Source: Candidatus Poseidoniales archaeon
GTDB lineage: Archaea; Thermoplasmatota; Poseidoniia; Poseidoniales; Thalassarchaeaceae
Direction: 5' to 3'
NCBI GenBank assembly: GCA_012960975.1
Contig: DUAE01000051.1
Coordinates: forward strand, 1 to 37,124
DNA length: 37,124 bases
Below, piece after piece: positions 26,575-33,854 of the stretch (positions are counted from its first letter, which is position 1; each line of letters begins with the position of its first letter). A program made the translations under genes and the position numbers. The notes under the pieces were generated by a model. The model was not told the origin of the DNA. It searched no databases and saw only the letters and a list, made by a program, of their open reading frames with translations.

Positions 26575-27552
26575 ATGTCGGTGCTCCTTGGACGAGGTGA
26601 GGCTGGTGCTCACATCACTCTGATTTTTACCGTTGAAGATCAATCAGATGACCCGATTGAGCAAGGTAGCCTCGGAGCCGGCTTCTCTCTTCACGATGGT
26701 GTTGAAGCCATCGCTCGTGGAATCGAAGGTGAATTCGGATTGCAAGTGCGATTCCTCGATTGTGATGGCGATGAATCGTTGTACCGAGAAGTTATCGAAA
26801 CATTAGCTCTCGAACTCCCCTCCACAAAGAATTACGCGTGGGAAATCGCCATCAGAATGGCACTTCCTACATCTCAAGGGTTTGGTATGTCAGCTGCGGG
26901 TGCTGTCGCTGCTACTGCAGCATTCCTCAGAGCGATGGGTGAGCCGCATGAAGAAAGCATGCGCAGATCTTTCTGCCTTGCCCATCGAGTCGAGCGAAAA
27001 CGCTCTTCCGGCTTAGGCGATGTAACAGCATTATCTGCGGGAGGAGTTGAACGAAGAATTAGAGCAGGTGCACCATTCAGTGGTGAATTATTAGATCATG
27101 GACCCGGCCATGCAGATGGATGGACTGAACATACCCCAGTACTGTTGGCATGGCGGAAAAAATCCGGAAAACACACATCAATTTACATCAATAACTCAAA
27201 ATGGAAACAATCAATTTCTGATGCAGGAAATGCTCAGATGGCTTCACTTTCTCAAGGAAATTGGAAATCATCGCGATGGTCTGAATTGATACTCGGGGCT
27301 GAAAAATTTTCTGAAGAAAGCGGATTGTTATCCGATTCTTCGAGAATTGAAATTCTCAATATTGCAAAAATGGCTATCGAAAAGGTAAATGGTTCAGAGA
27401 TTTTTACGCCGTTGCTTTGTATGCTGGGTGAAAGTGTAGTCATCGTCCCATCAAATTTCGATTATGACGAACATGGATTTGAAGAATTGAATTCACTATT
27501 GAATGAAGCAGGACTAAATTCGAAAACAAGCCGAATCGGTTCACTCTTCTGA
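26575..27552 (+). CDS. Pantoate kinase, archaeal GHMP-kinase type
   Basis: 325 residues. It phosphorylates pantoate to 4-phosphopantoate, the archaeal entry to coenzyme A. GHMP-kinase motifs are SQGFGMSAAGAVAATAAFLR (ATP-binding loop) and, near the N-terminus, QGSLGAGFSLHDGV, which matches the GSxGAG start of archaeal pantoate kinase. The block GLGDVTALSAGGVERRIRAGAP also matches that family better than mevalonate or shikimate kinase. The ATG at 26575 lies 41 bases after rpo3 on the same strand, so it is probably the last gene of the ribosomal transcript. Its 3' end overlaps the converging CDIN1-like gene by 12 bases. Partner enzyme 4-phosphopantoate-beta-alanine ligase is not in the window. 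Confidence 0.82.
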   Translation: MSVLLGRGEAGAHITLIFTVEDQSDDPIEQGSLGAGFSLHDGVEAIARGIEGEFGLQVRFLDCDGDESLYREVIETLALELPSTKNYAWEIAIRMALPTSQGFGMSAAGAVAATAAFLRAMGEPHEESMRRSFCLAHRVERKRSSGLGDVTALSAGGVERRIRAGAPFSGELLDHGPGHADGWTEHTPVLLAWRKKSGKHTSIYINNSKWKQSISDAGNAQMASLSQGNWKSSRWSELILGAEKFSEESGLLSDSSRIEILNIAKMAIEKVNGSEIFTPLLCMLGESVVIVPSNFDYDEHGFEELNSLLNEAGLNSKTSRIGSLF

Positions 27553-28629
27553 ATTCTCACGCAATTTCTCGTGAAAATTTGCCAACGGCGTCAAATCGAG
27601 AGGGCTTGAGTCGAGAAGAATTGCTCCTTTTAATTTCAGACCAGCACAGAAACCATGACGATATACGATTGCACCTTGGCCATATTCATTCACGTATCGG
27701 TTAACCTGCTTCTGTGTTTTTTTCCTCGGAAATCGTAAATCGGCACCGAAGAAATGCTTAGCATCAATCCAAGCGCAGGGAACTCCATTGATTCGAACAT
27801 CGTCGAGAAGAAGAAGATCTGGTGTAATGATTGCCCTACCTTCAGATTTCTTTTGTTCGGCGAGTAATTCTTCCTGACGTCGAAAGCGAACACCGGCCGA
27901 TTCGAAATAATCACAAAGAATATCTTCGAATACCTCTGCTGCGGTTTGAGTTTCTGACTGATTTACTGAGCTAACACGATCTGCTGCTTCAGCAGATTCA
28001 AATTCCGATCTGTCACGCTTATTCATTTTGCTCGGTGCCTTCAGAGTTTCTTTAATCTTGTTTTTTGACCACCCACGACCAGTCAAAATAGCACGAAATA
28101 CATTCACAGGGGGTGCATCAAATCGCTTCGAAAGTGTCAACACACCTTCGCCAGAATCATAGCGACGACGCAATTCATTTGCTCGGCTCATCAAGCGCCC
28201 ATGAGAGTACACACTCTTCTCTTGATTCAATGCACTGCGAAGAGATAATGCCTGTTCTAAAGTTATTTTTAATCCATCGATTTTCTTTGCTATTTCATCT
28301 ACCCTTTTCTGCGGAAGAAAACCAAACTCACCAGGAGAACAGACCATATTACCTGCCTTTCTTTGAACGGATTTTGCAACTGAATTGACTTGCCAATTCA
28401 CCTTGATTATCTTCGCTGCTGGATCGATATCCTGTGGAAATCCCATCGGAGCAGGGCTAACCGTAAATCGATCTAGCGCCCGCTGAATCGACTCTTTATC
28501 ATCGCTCACCGGCTTCTTTCCTTGAGTCGAATTCGACCCGTTGGAACGCCGGCGGCGTGGGCGGCGTCCTTGCCGCCTATCACCGTCCTTCTGTTCACTC
28601 AACGCTCCGTCCAAAAGATGGAGCACCAT
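27541..28629 (-). CDS. CDIN1/C15orf41-like TPD-family nuclease, PD-(D/E)XK fold
   Basis: 362 residues. The first 45 residues are basic and low in complexity (RRQGRRPRRRR). Residues about 100-200 are helical and match the N-terminal part of human CDIN1, including SRANELRRRYDSGEGVLTLS against its IESYYQRYLNGVVKNGAA. The catalytic core has T269-P270-D271-LLLL, then WID289-A-K291-HFFGAD, then YGQGAIVYRHGF and GAILLD. Human CDIN1 has KTPDFIL, WIESKASFGDE, FGPGLVIYWYGF and RGILLK at the same places. D271 and D289-x-K291 would be the PD-(D/E)XK catalytic residues. A nuclease acting on DNA or RNA is inferred; the substrate is unknown. It follows the DCC gene by 17 bases and leuS before that, with GGTGGG 5 bases before the ATG. 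It overlaps pantoate kinase tail to tail by 12 bases. Confidence 0.8.
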   Translation of the reverse strand: MVLHLLDGALSEQKDGDRRQGRRPRRRRSNGSNSTQGKKPVSDDKESIQRALDRFTVSPAPMGFPQDIDPAAKIIKVNWQVNSVAKSVQRKAGNMVCSPGEFGFLPQKRVDEIAKKIDGLKITLEQALSLRSALNQEKSVYSHGRLMSRANELRRRYDSGEGVLTLSKRFDAPPVNVFRAILTGRGWSKNKIKETLKAPSKMNKRDRSEFESAEAADRVSSVNQSETQTAAEVFEDILCDYFESAGVRFRRQEELLAEQKKSEGRAIITPDLLLLDDVRINGVPCAWIDAKHFFGADLRFPRKKTQKQVNRYVNEYGQGAIVYRHGFCAGLKLKGAILLDSSPLDLTPLANFHEKLRENSEE

Positions 28630-28646
28630 GAACCCACCGAGTCAGA

Positions 28647-28976
28647 TCATCGGTATTTTGCGTGAATATCGTATGCAAAATCTCGGATAGGGGAGGGAAT
28701 TAACCAGAAGAGCGAGAGTATTGGAAAGGGTAGAGAAAGTCCGGCAGCAATACGTATCAAAGCGCCGCTTTTGTAGAACCATTGGCCATTTTTTAGTAAA
28801 AAAATAGAATCAAAATTACGAATATTCTCGGGGAAATTTTGTAAAATTAATTCGCCCTCGTCGCTATCTTGTGCGACCAATCTAAATTTATTTCCATGAT
28901 CTCTCGCTTCAATCAATCGACCCCACTTTGTACAGACCGAACAGAAGCCATCAAAAAGAACGATTTGTTCTAACAT
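28647..28976 (-). CDS. DCC-family thiol-disulfide oxidoreductase (DUF393)
   Basis: 109 residues, a compact member of the family. The N-terminal VLFDGFCSVCTKW contains the DGxCxxC signature (D9, G10, C12, C15), predicted to be a redox-active pair in a thioredoxin-like fold. Later blocks also fit: FRLVAQDSDEGELIL, DSIFLL, YKSGALIRIAAGL and the terminal IPSPIRDFAYDIHAKYR. Substrate and partner are unknown for the family. It starts 8 bases after leuS and ends 17 bases before the CDIN1-like gene, so all three are very likely one transcript. Confidence 0.85.
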   Translation of the reverse strand: MLEQIVLFDGFCSVCTKWGRLIEARDHGNKFRLVAQDSDEGELILQNFPENIRNFDSIFLLKNGQWFYKSGALIRIAAGLSLPFPILSLFWLIPSPIRDFAYDIHAKYR

Positions 28977-28984
28977 TCAACCAC

Positions 28985-31837
28985 TCAAATAAACGCAATT
29001 CCAGGTTCTAATGGGAAAGCTACTCTCGCCTTTCCTGCTACATCCTTACCTTCACCTACAGGATATGCAATGATTGATTCGACACCGATTGTATCAGCGA
29101 TAAATTGAGAGTTTATGGTAATGAAATCGGCTTCGACAAATCCGCTCAAAATCAATGATTTTTGAGGGGGGGTCCAAGTTAAAATTCGACCGCGCTTTTT
29201 CTTGCTTCCAGCGGTTAAAGCCATCCACATTTGAAAAATTTCACCTCGCAGTTGCTGATTTTCAGAAATTGGCAGCGATTTAAGATATTCTTGGCCCTGC
29301 TTCTTAAAATCAAAATTTTCATCGGATAATTCGAGTGCATTTACTGCGAGGGAAACCTTCCAAGGGGCAGCGGTTTGAACAATGCATTTTGTCACTGCGC
29401 CCTCGGTGTGCCGTTCGGCTAATCCTTTGATATTTCTCGCCGAATCGATAAAATCACGTAGATAAGATTCAAGTGCAAGAATTACAGAATCTTCTTCGAA
29501 TGGAGCAAGGTTAGAAATTACTAACTGGGCCAATAAATTATCTTCTCCCAATCGTTGCCAAAATTCCTCAGCAATATGCGGGGTCGCGGGTGCTAACATT
29601 GGAATCCAGTAAGTGAAGTATTCACGAACGGTTGCAGCATTGGCTCCGCCACGGCGCAAATACCATTGCCAATCGGTGAGCATTTCGAAGTGGCTAATCA
29701 TCACGCCTTCACGAAGACTCACTGAATCCATCGCTGCCTGCCAAGCGGTGTGATGGACACGTAGGCGAGCTAGTAACCAATTATCAATTTCAGAAGGTGA
29801 TTTGCCGAAATTTAGACCTGTGTCGATGGCATCAATTATGGCTAAGACCTGTTTGTGATTAGCCAATACAGCATTATCTGACCAATCCATGCCAGCCTCA
29901 GGATTTGCTCCGAAGAGAATGAACAAGCGAACGGTATCTGCCCCGAATTTCTCAATCATTTCACCGGGAGCTACTGTGTTACCGAGTGATTTACTCATCT
30001 TTGCAGATCGTGAACCGAGTGGTATTCCACAACCAGGACATTCTTTATCGAAATTTTCGATGTGATATTCAGTATTACAATTACTACAGAACGGTGCCGG
30101 TGCATTTAGCATTCCTTGACAAACGAGAGTGCCGAAAGGTTCGGACACCTGATTCATTCCTTCATCTCTCGTCGCCTTCGTGAAGAAGCGAGCATACAAC
30201 AGATGCATCACTGCATGTTCAATACCACCGATGTACAAATCAACCCCATCTTCAAGCCAATAATCCACGGCAGCGCGATCAAAAGGAGCTGATTCATTGC
30301 CAGCATCTGCAAAGCGCATGAAATACCAAGATGAATCATAGAACGTATCCATCGTATCGGTCTCCCGACGTGCAGAACCATTACACTGCGGACAAGTAGT
30401 TGAAATGAAATCCGGGTGTGAGGCCAATGGATTACCTGATTGGTCTTCACTGAATGTGACATCTAAGGGCAACTCAATTGGCAAATCTACAGAGTTCACC
30501 GGAATAACTCCACAATCTTCACAATGAACCATTGGAATAGGCGTACCCCAGAATCTCTGCCGGCTCAAAAGCCAGTCTTTCAATCGGTATTGAATCGTGC
30601 CGTGTCCGCTGCCCTCTGCCTCGAGTACTGAAATAACTGCAGCCTTGGCTTCATTCCCAAACAGGCCATCAAAGTCTGGGCGAGAAGAATTTACCATCCA
30701 ACCGAGCCCGTCGAATACTGGATTTTCTTCAATGCCTTTACCACCCTCGCTCCTACACAACACCGGCTTGACTGCAATTCCATACTTCTGAGCAAAATCA
30801 TAGTCGCGCTGGTCATGACCGGGCACCGCCATCACAGCACCTGTTCCGTAACTCACTACAACGAAGTTTCCGGCATAGATCGGTACCTCTTCTCCATTTA
30901 ATGGATTGATAGCAAACCGACCGAGTGGAACACCTTTCTTTTCCTTCAGCATATTAATTCGTTCGAACTCGGAGAGTTTTGCGCACTCCTTAGCGAGTGC
31001 GCGCCAACCCGCTTCATATTCAGTACCGGCAACCAATTCTTCACAGAGTGGATGTTCTGGTGAGAGAGTAACAAAAGTCACGCCAAAAATTGTGTCTGGG
31101 CGAGTCGTGAAAGCACCAATAACAGCCTCTGAATCAGCGACTTTGAAGTCGATATGAGCACCGTGTGAGCGACCAATCCAATTCCTTTGCATCGCTTTGA
31201 CGTTCTCGGGAAAAGCGATATTATCCAACTCGTCGAGAAGCTCGTCAGCATAATTTGTCATCTTCAAAAACCATTGCGCCATGTCTTTTTGAACAACTTC
31301 TAATCCACATCTCCAACAGCGATTATTCTTGACTTGTTCATTTGCTAAAACCGTATCACAATCATTGCACCAATTCACCGGCGCGAACCTTCGCTCAACC
31401 AGCCCCCGTTCATTGAATTTTAGAAAAATTTCTTGATTCCATTTGTAATAATCAGCGTCTGAAGTCGTCAGGGTTCGACTCCAGTCGTACGAGTATCCCA
31501 TTCGCTCTTGATCAGCGCGGATACTCGAAATGTTTCGATGGGTTACAAAGTGTGGATGCCCGCCTTCTTTTTTGGCAGCATTCTCGGCGGGCATTCCAAA
31601 CGAATCATAACCCATAGGATAGAGGACATTCTTTCCCATTAATCGATGAAAACGCGCCATCGCATCGCCGATTGAATAGTTGCGGACATGACCCATGTGC
31701 ATGCTGCCTGAAGGGTAAGGAAACATCTCAAGACAGTAAAACTTCGGTCGCGAATCATCGACCTTGGCTTCGAACACACCGGCATCACGCCAACGCGCCT
31801 GCCAGCGAGTTTCGATTTCAGTAGAATCATATGTCAT
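28985..31837 (-). CDS. leuS: Leucyl-tRNA synthetase, bacterial type
   Basis: 950 residues. It charges tRNA-Leu. Class I signatures are PYPSGSMHMGH (HIGH-type, 47-50) and KMSKS at 613-617. The first zinc site is CNDC...CWRC near residues 157-178. The CP1 editing domain (TTRPDTIFG, VSYGTGAVMAVPGHDQRDYDFA) comes after that zinc module. This order, and the sequence DTVLANEQV...CWRCG...QWFLKMTNYADELL, is that of bacterial LeuRS; archaeal-eukaryotic enzymes carry CP1 before the zinc module. It is somewhat longer than most bacterial enzymes, and the C-terminal approx. 120 residues look divergent. The ATG at 31837 has a GGGAGTGA site just upstream. The leader carries three tandem hairpins. It is the first gene of the leuS-DCC-CDIN1-like operon. 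Confidence 0.95.
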   Translation of the reverse strand: MTYDSTEIETRWQARWRDAGVFEAKVDDSRPKFYCLEMFPYPSGSMHMGHVRNYSIGDAMARFHRLMGKNVLYPMGYDSFGMPAENAAKKEGGHPHFVTHRNISSIRADQERMGYSYDWSRTLTTSDADYYKWNQEIFLKFNERGLVERRFAPVNWCNDCDTVLANEQVKNNRCWRCGLEVVQKDMAQWFLKMTNYADELLDELDNIAFPENVKAMQRNWIGRSHGAHIDFKVADSEAVIGAFTTRPDTIFGVTFVTLSPEHPLCEELVAGTEYEAGWRALAKECAKLSEFERINMLKEKKGVPLGRFAINPLNGEEVPIYAGNFVVVSYGTGAVMAVPGHDQRDYDFAQKYGIAVKPVLCRSEGGKGIEENPVFDGLGWMVNSSRPDFDGLFGNEAKAAVISVLEAEGSGHGTIQYRLKDWLLSRQRFWGTPIPMVHCEDCGVIPVNSVDLPIELPLDVTFSEDQSGNPLASHPDFISTTCPQCNGSARRETDTMDTFYDSSWYFMRFADAGNESAPFDRAAVDYWLEDGVDLYIGGIEHAVMHLLYARFFTKATRDEGMNQVSEPFGTLVCQGMLNAPAPFCSNCNTEYHIENFDKECPGCGIPLGSRSAKMSKSLGNTVAPGEMIEKFGADTVRLFILFGANPEAGMDWSDNAVLANHKQVLAIIDAIDTGLNFGKSPSEIDNWLLARLRVHHTAWQAAMDSVSLREGVMISHFEMLTDWQWYLRRGGANAATVREYFTYWIPMLAPATPHIAEEFWQRLGEDNLLAQLVISNLAPFEEDSVILALESYLRDFIDSARNIKGLAERHTEGAVTKCIVQTAAPWKVSLAVNALELSDENFDFKKQGQEYLKSLPISENQQLRGEIFQMWMALTAGSKKKRGRILTWTPPQKSLILSGFVEADFITINSQFIADTIGVESIIAYPVGEGKDVAGKARVAFPLEPGIAFI

Positions 31838-31861
31838 TTTTTCACTCCCTTGGGTTTCTTT

Positions 31862-31909
31862 GGGAGCCTCTAGGCTCCCTGCAGAAGCAGTACAACGGGC
31901 GCGAGCCCG
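31862..31909 (-). promoter_or_regulatory. Three tandem hairpins in the leuS leader
   Basis: Read on the plus strand these are GGGAGCC-TCTA-GGCTCCC (31862-31879), CTGC-AGAA-GCAG (31879-31890) and CGGGC-GCGA-GCCCG (31896-31909). All are perfect stems with four-base loops. On the minus strand the first lies 24 bases before the leuS ATG. Its proximal arm ends in CTCCC, which could instead pair with the GGGAG of the leuS ribosome-binding site, so two exclusive folds are possible. The third has a GNRA loop if read on the plus strand, so a role in the divergent plus-strand transcript is also open. Confidence 0.5.
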
Positions 31910-32071
31910 CTATCTCGACGTAGTAAAGCGGACATTTGTGCCACAGGCCGGCCTCACGTGGTCCCGATTTGAATTCTTGCCTAATCAAACTGACGAATTG
32001 GGTGAACTCAACAACAATTCGCCACGGACTCACTGCACGAATTGGAATCCAAATCAGAGGATGAGGAGTGA

Positions 32072-32893
32072 TTGATTTACTTTCAAAACATCGGAAAAAA
32101 ATCGCCACGCTCAAGCGCAAGAGTTACTTCGCCGAACTCGATGCTGGCGAATGGTGAGTTCGATATCCGCGATGAAGGCAACGGAATCGAAGTTTGGGTC
32201 ACTCAAATGGGGGAATACATGAACATGAATACTGGCTGGATCAACCGTGCTTCAGGCACGGTTGCAATCGTCGACCCATTCGACTCCGCTCGATGGGTCG
32301 AAGCTCTCGAAAAGGAAGGGCTGCGCCCAACCCACCTGCTCTACACACATACTCATCGAGACCATACAGCAGGTTATGACGAGATGAAGAAATTGGTACC
32401 TGAAATCAAGGTTTGGGCTCACGAAGAAGCGGTATCTGGAGATTATTTAAGCAATTTTGTTTTTGGAAAAATTTCAGCCGACTCGGAATGGAATAATCCA
32501 GTAAACTCAACAGTTGAATGGTCGGTTGGTGGAATTTCATTGGGAATTACTCATTCACCAGGACATGCGCCCGGTCATGTTACAATTCACGGCTATGGCG
32601 TTTACCATGCTGGGGATTTGCTTTTCACCGCTGCATCTGGAAGGGTAGACCTCGCTGGCTCAGACCCGAATGCACAATGGTTGAGCGTGCTCTTCGCCCG
32701 AGGATTGCTACGATCTTTGCCTGCTGATTGGCGACTTATTCCAGGACACCGATACGATTGGATAGACGGTTCAACGCCAGATTGGGTTAGCCTTGAGCAG
32801 GCTCTAACCTACAATTACGCATTGAATGCTAAGGAATTAGAATTATTTGAACAGTTACCGTTTCAGCGATTTGATGATGATATCGCAAATTAA
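32072..32893 (+). CDS. Metallo-beta-lactamase-fold hydrolase (glyoxalase II-like)
   Basis: 273 residues. The metal-binding signature is THTHRDHTAGYDEM (HxHxDH), followed by SPGHAPGHVTIH, the bridging aspartate in YHAGDLLFTA and a final histidine in IPGHRYDW. The set fits the metallo-beta-lactamase fold with two metal sites. Glyoxalase II, persulfide dioxygenase or other thioester hydrolases are possible and the sequence does not decide between them. The start shown is TTG at 32072, directly after a GAGGAGTGA. The ATG at 32141, which removes 23 poorly structured residues, is an equally good alternative without a ribosome-binding site. It is transcribed away from leuS and converges with korB. 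Confidence 0.8.
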   Translation: MIYFQNIGKKSPRSSARVTSPNSMLANGEFDIRDEGNGIEVWVTQMGEYMNMNTGWINRASGTVAIVDPFDSARWVEALEKEGLRPTHLLYTHTHRDHTAGYDEMKKLVPEIKVWAHEEAVSGDYLSNFVFGKISADSEWNNPVNSTVEWSVGGISLGITHSPGHAPGHVTIHGYGVYHAGDLLFTAASGRVDLAGSDPNAQWLSVLFARGLLRSLPADWRLIPGHRYDWIDGSTPDWVSLEQALTYNYALNAKELELFEQLPFQRFDDDIAN

Positions 32894-32948
32894 CCTGCTT
32901 TTTCAATTAATTTGACTGATTTAATTTAAAATTTTGAGTTGACACCGC
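32894..32948 (+). terminator. T-rich convergent gap, possible U-run terminator
   Basis: The gap between the MBL stop and the korB stop is AT-rich and contains TTTTT at 32899-32903 followed by more T-rich groups. Archaeal transcription often ends at such U-runs without a hairpin. No stable stem was seen. Confidence 0.35.
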
Positions 32949-33842
32949 TCACATCATCCGCGAGACGATACGCTCGGTCTGCTCACTGTTGAGACTGAGT
33001 TCACGATAGGCTAGTGGTCCACCTTCATCGAGCACCGGTTCCTGCTCCTCAAGTGTCAATCGCGTGTTGGTCTTGAAGAAAACACCTGTGTGGATAACAT
33101 CTCCCCAAACCATTGCCTTCTCCATGCCCTGCTTCCAATCACTTGAATCATGCTCAATGTCTTCAAGCGGTTGAACTCGCGGTCTGAAGAATTGATAGGT
33201 GTTGACTTTGTTAAATGTCACACAAGGGCTGAACACATCGAGAAGAGCGAAGCCCTTGTGTTCAATGCCCTCTTTGATCAATCTAACCAACTGTTTGATG
33301 TTACCAGTGTAACCTCTTGCTACCCATGTCGCGCCAGAGGTGATTGCATTCGCAATCGGGTTAATTGGCAACTCAACACTCCCATGTGGGGTGCTCTTAG
33401 TCTTCATACCAACCTCACTGGTTGGAGAAATTTGACCGGTGGTAAGGCCGTAAATCTGATTGTCCATCACTAGATACAGAATGTTGAGATTACGCCTGCT
33501 AGTATGGGTAAAGTGGTTACCGCCGATACCGTAGCCATCTCCATCACCTCCCGTAGCAATGACTGTCATCTCGTGGTTAGCAAGTTTAGCCCCGGAAGCA
33601 TGGGGTAAAGACCGACCATGTAAGGTGTGCATCCCGTAGGATTTGAAGAAGCCCGGCAAGTTAGACGAGCACCCAATACCACTGATTGTTAGAATTTGAT
33701 GTGGTTGTAGGCCTAATTCTGAAACCGCTCGCTGTAGTCCATTGAGTACACCGAAGTCACCACATCCAGGACACCAATCAGGGTTTACCTTACCCTTGAA
33801 GTCCTTCGCTGTCAAAGGTAGTTGTGTATTTGTATCACTCAT
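32949..33842 (-). CDS. korB: 2-oxoacid:ferredoxin oxidoreductase, beta (thiamine diphosphate) subunit
   Basis: About 297 residues. It binds thiamine diphosphate: the GDGDGYGIGGNHF block contains the metal and cofactor site. WCPGCG near the N-terminus and a later cysteine (FSPCVTFN) fit the Fe-S ligands of the beta subunit. With the alpha-gamma subunit it oxidises a 2-oxoacid to its acyl-CoA, reducing ferredoxin. 2-oxoglutarate is the likeliest substrate by resemblance to KorB, but pyruvate or other 2-oxoacids cannot be ruled out. The ATG at 33842 is preferred over the TTG at 33845: GGAGGTGA lies at ideal distance. It starts 12 bases after korA, so the two are co-transcribed. Confidence 0.9.
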   Translation of the reverse strand: MSDTNTQLPLTAKDFKGKVNPDWCPGCGDFGVLNGLQRAVSELGLQPHQILTISGIGCSSNLPGFFKSYGMHTLHGRSLPHASGAKLANHEMTVIATGGDGDGYGIGGNHFTHTSRRNLNILYLVMDNQIYGLTTGQISPTSEVGMKTKSTPHGSVELPINPIANAITSGATWVARGYTGNIKQLVRLIKEGIEHKGFALLDVFSPCVTFNKVNTYQFFRPRVQPLEDIEHDSSDWKQGMEKAMVWGDVIHTGVFFKTNTRLTLEEQEPVLDEGGPLAYRELSLNSEQTERIVSRMM

Positions 33843-33854
33843 CAATTCACCTCC

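Noticed and set aside
31838-32071. Possible SRP RNA, RNase P RNA or tRNA between leuS and the MBL gene
   Set aside because: The hairpins are real, but no SRP helix 8 motif, RNase P core sequence or cloverleaf could be built on either strand.
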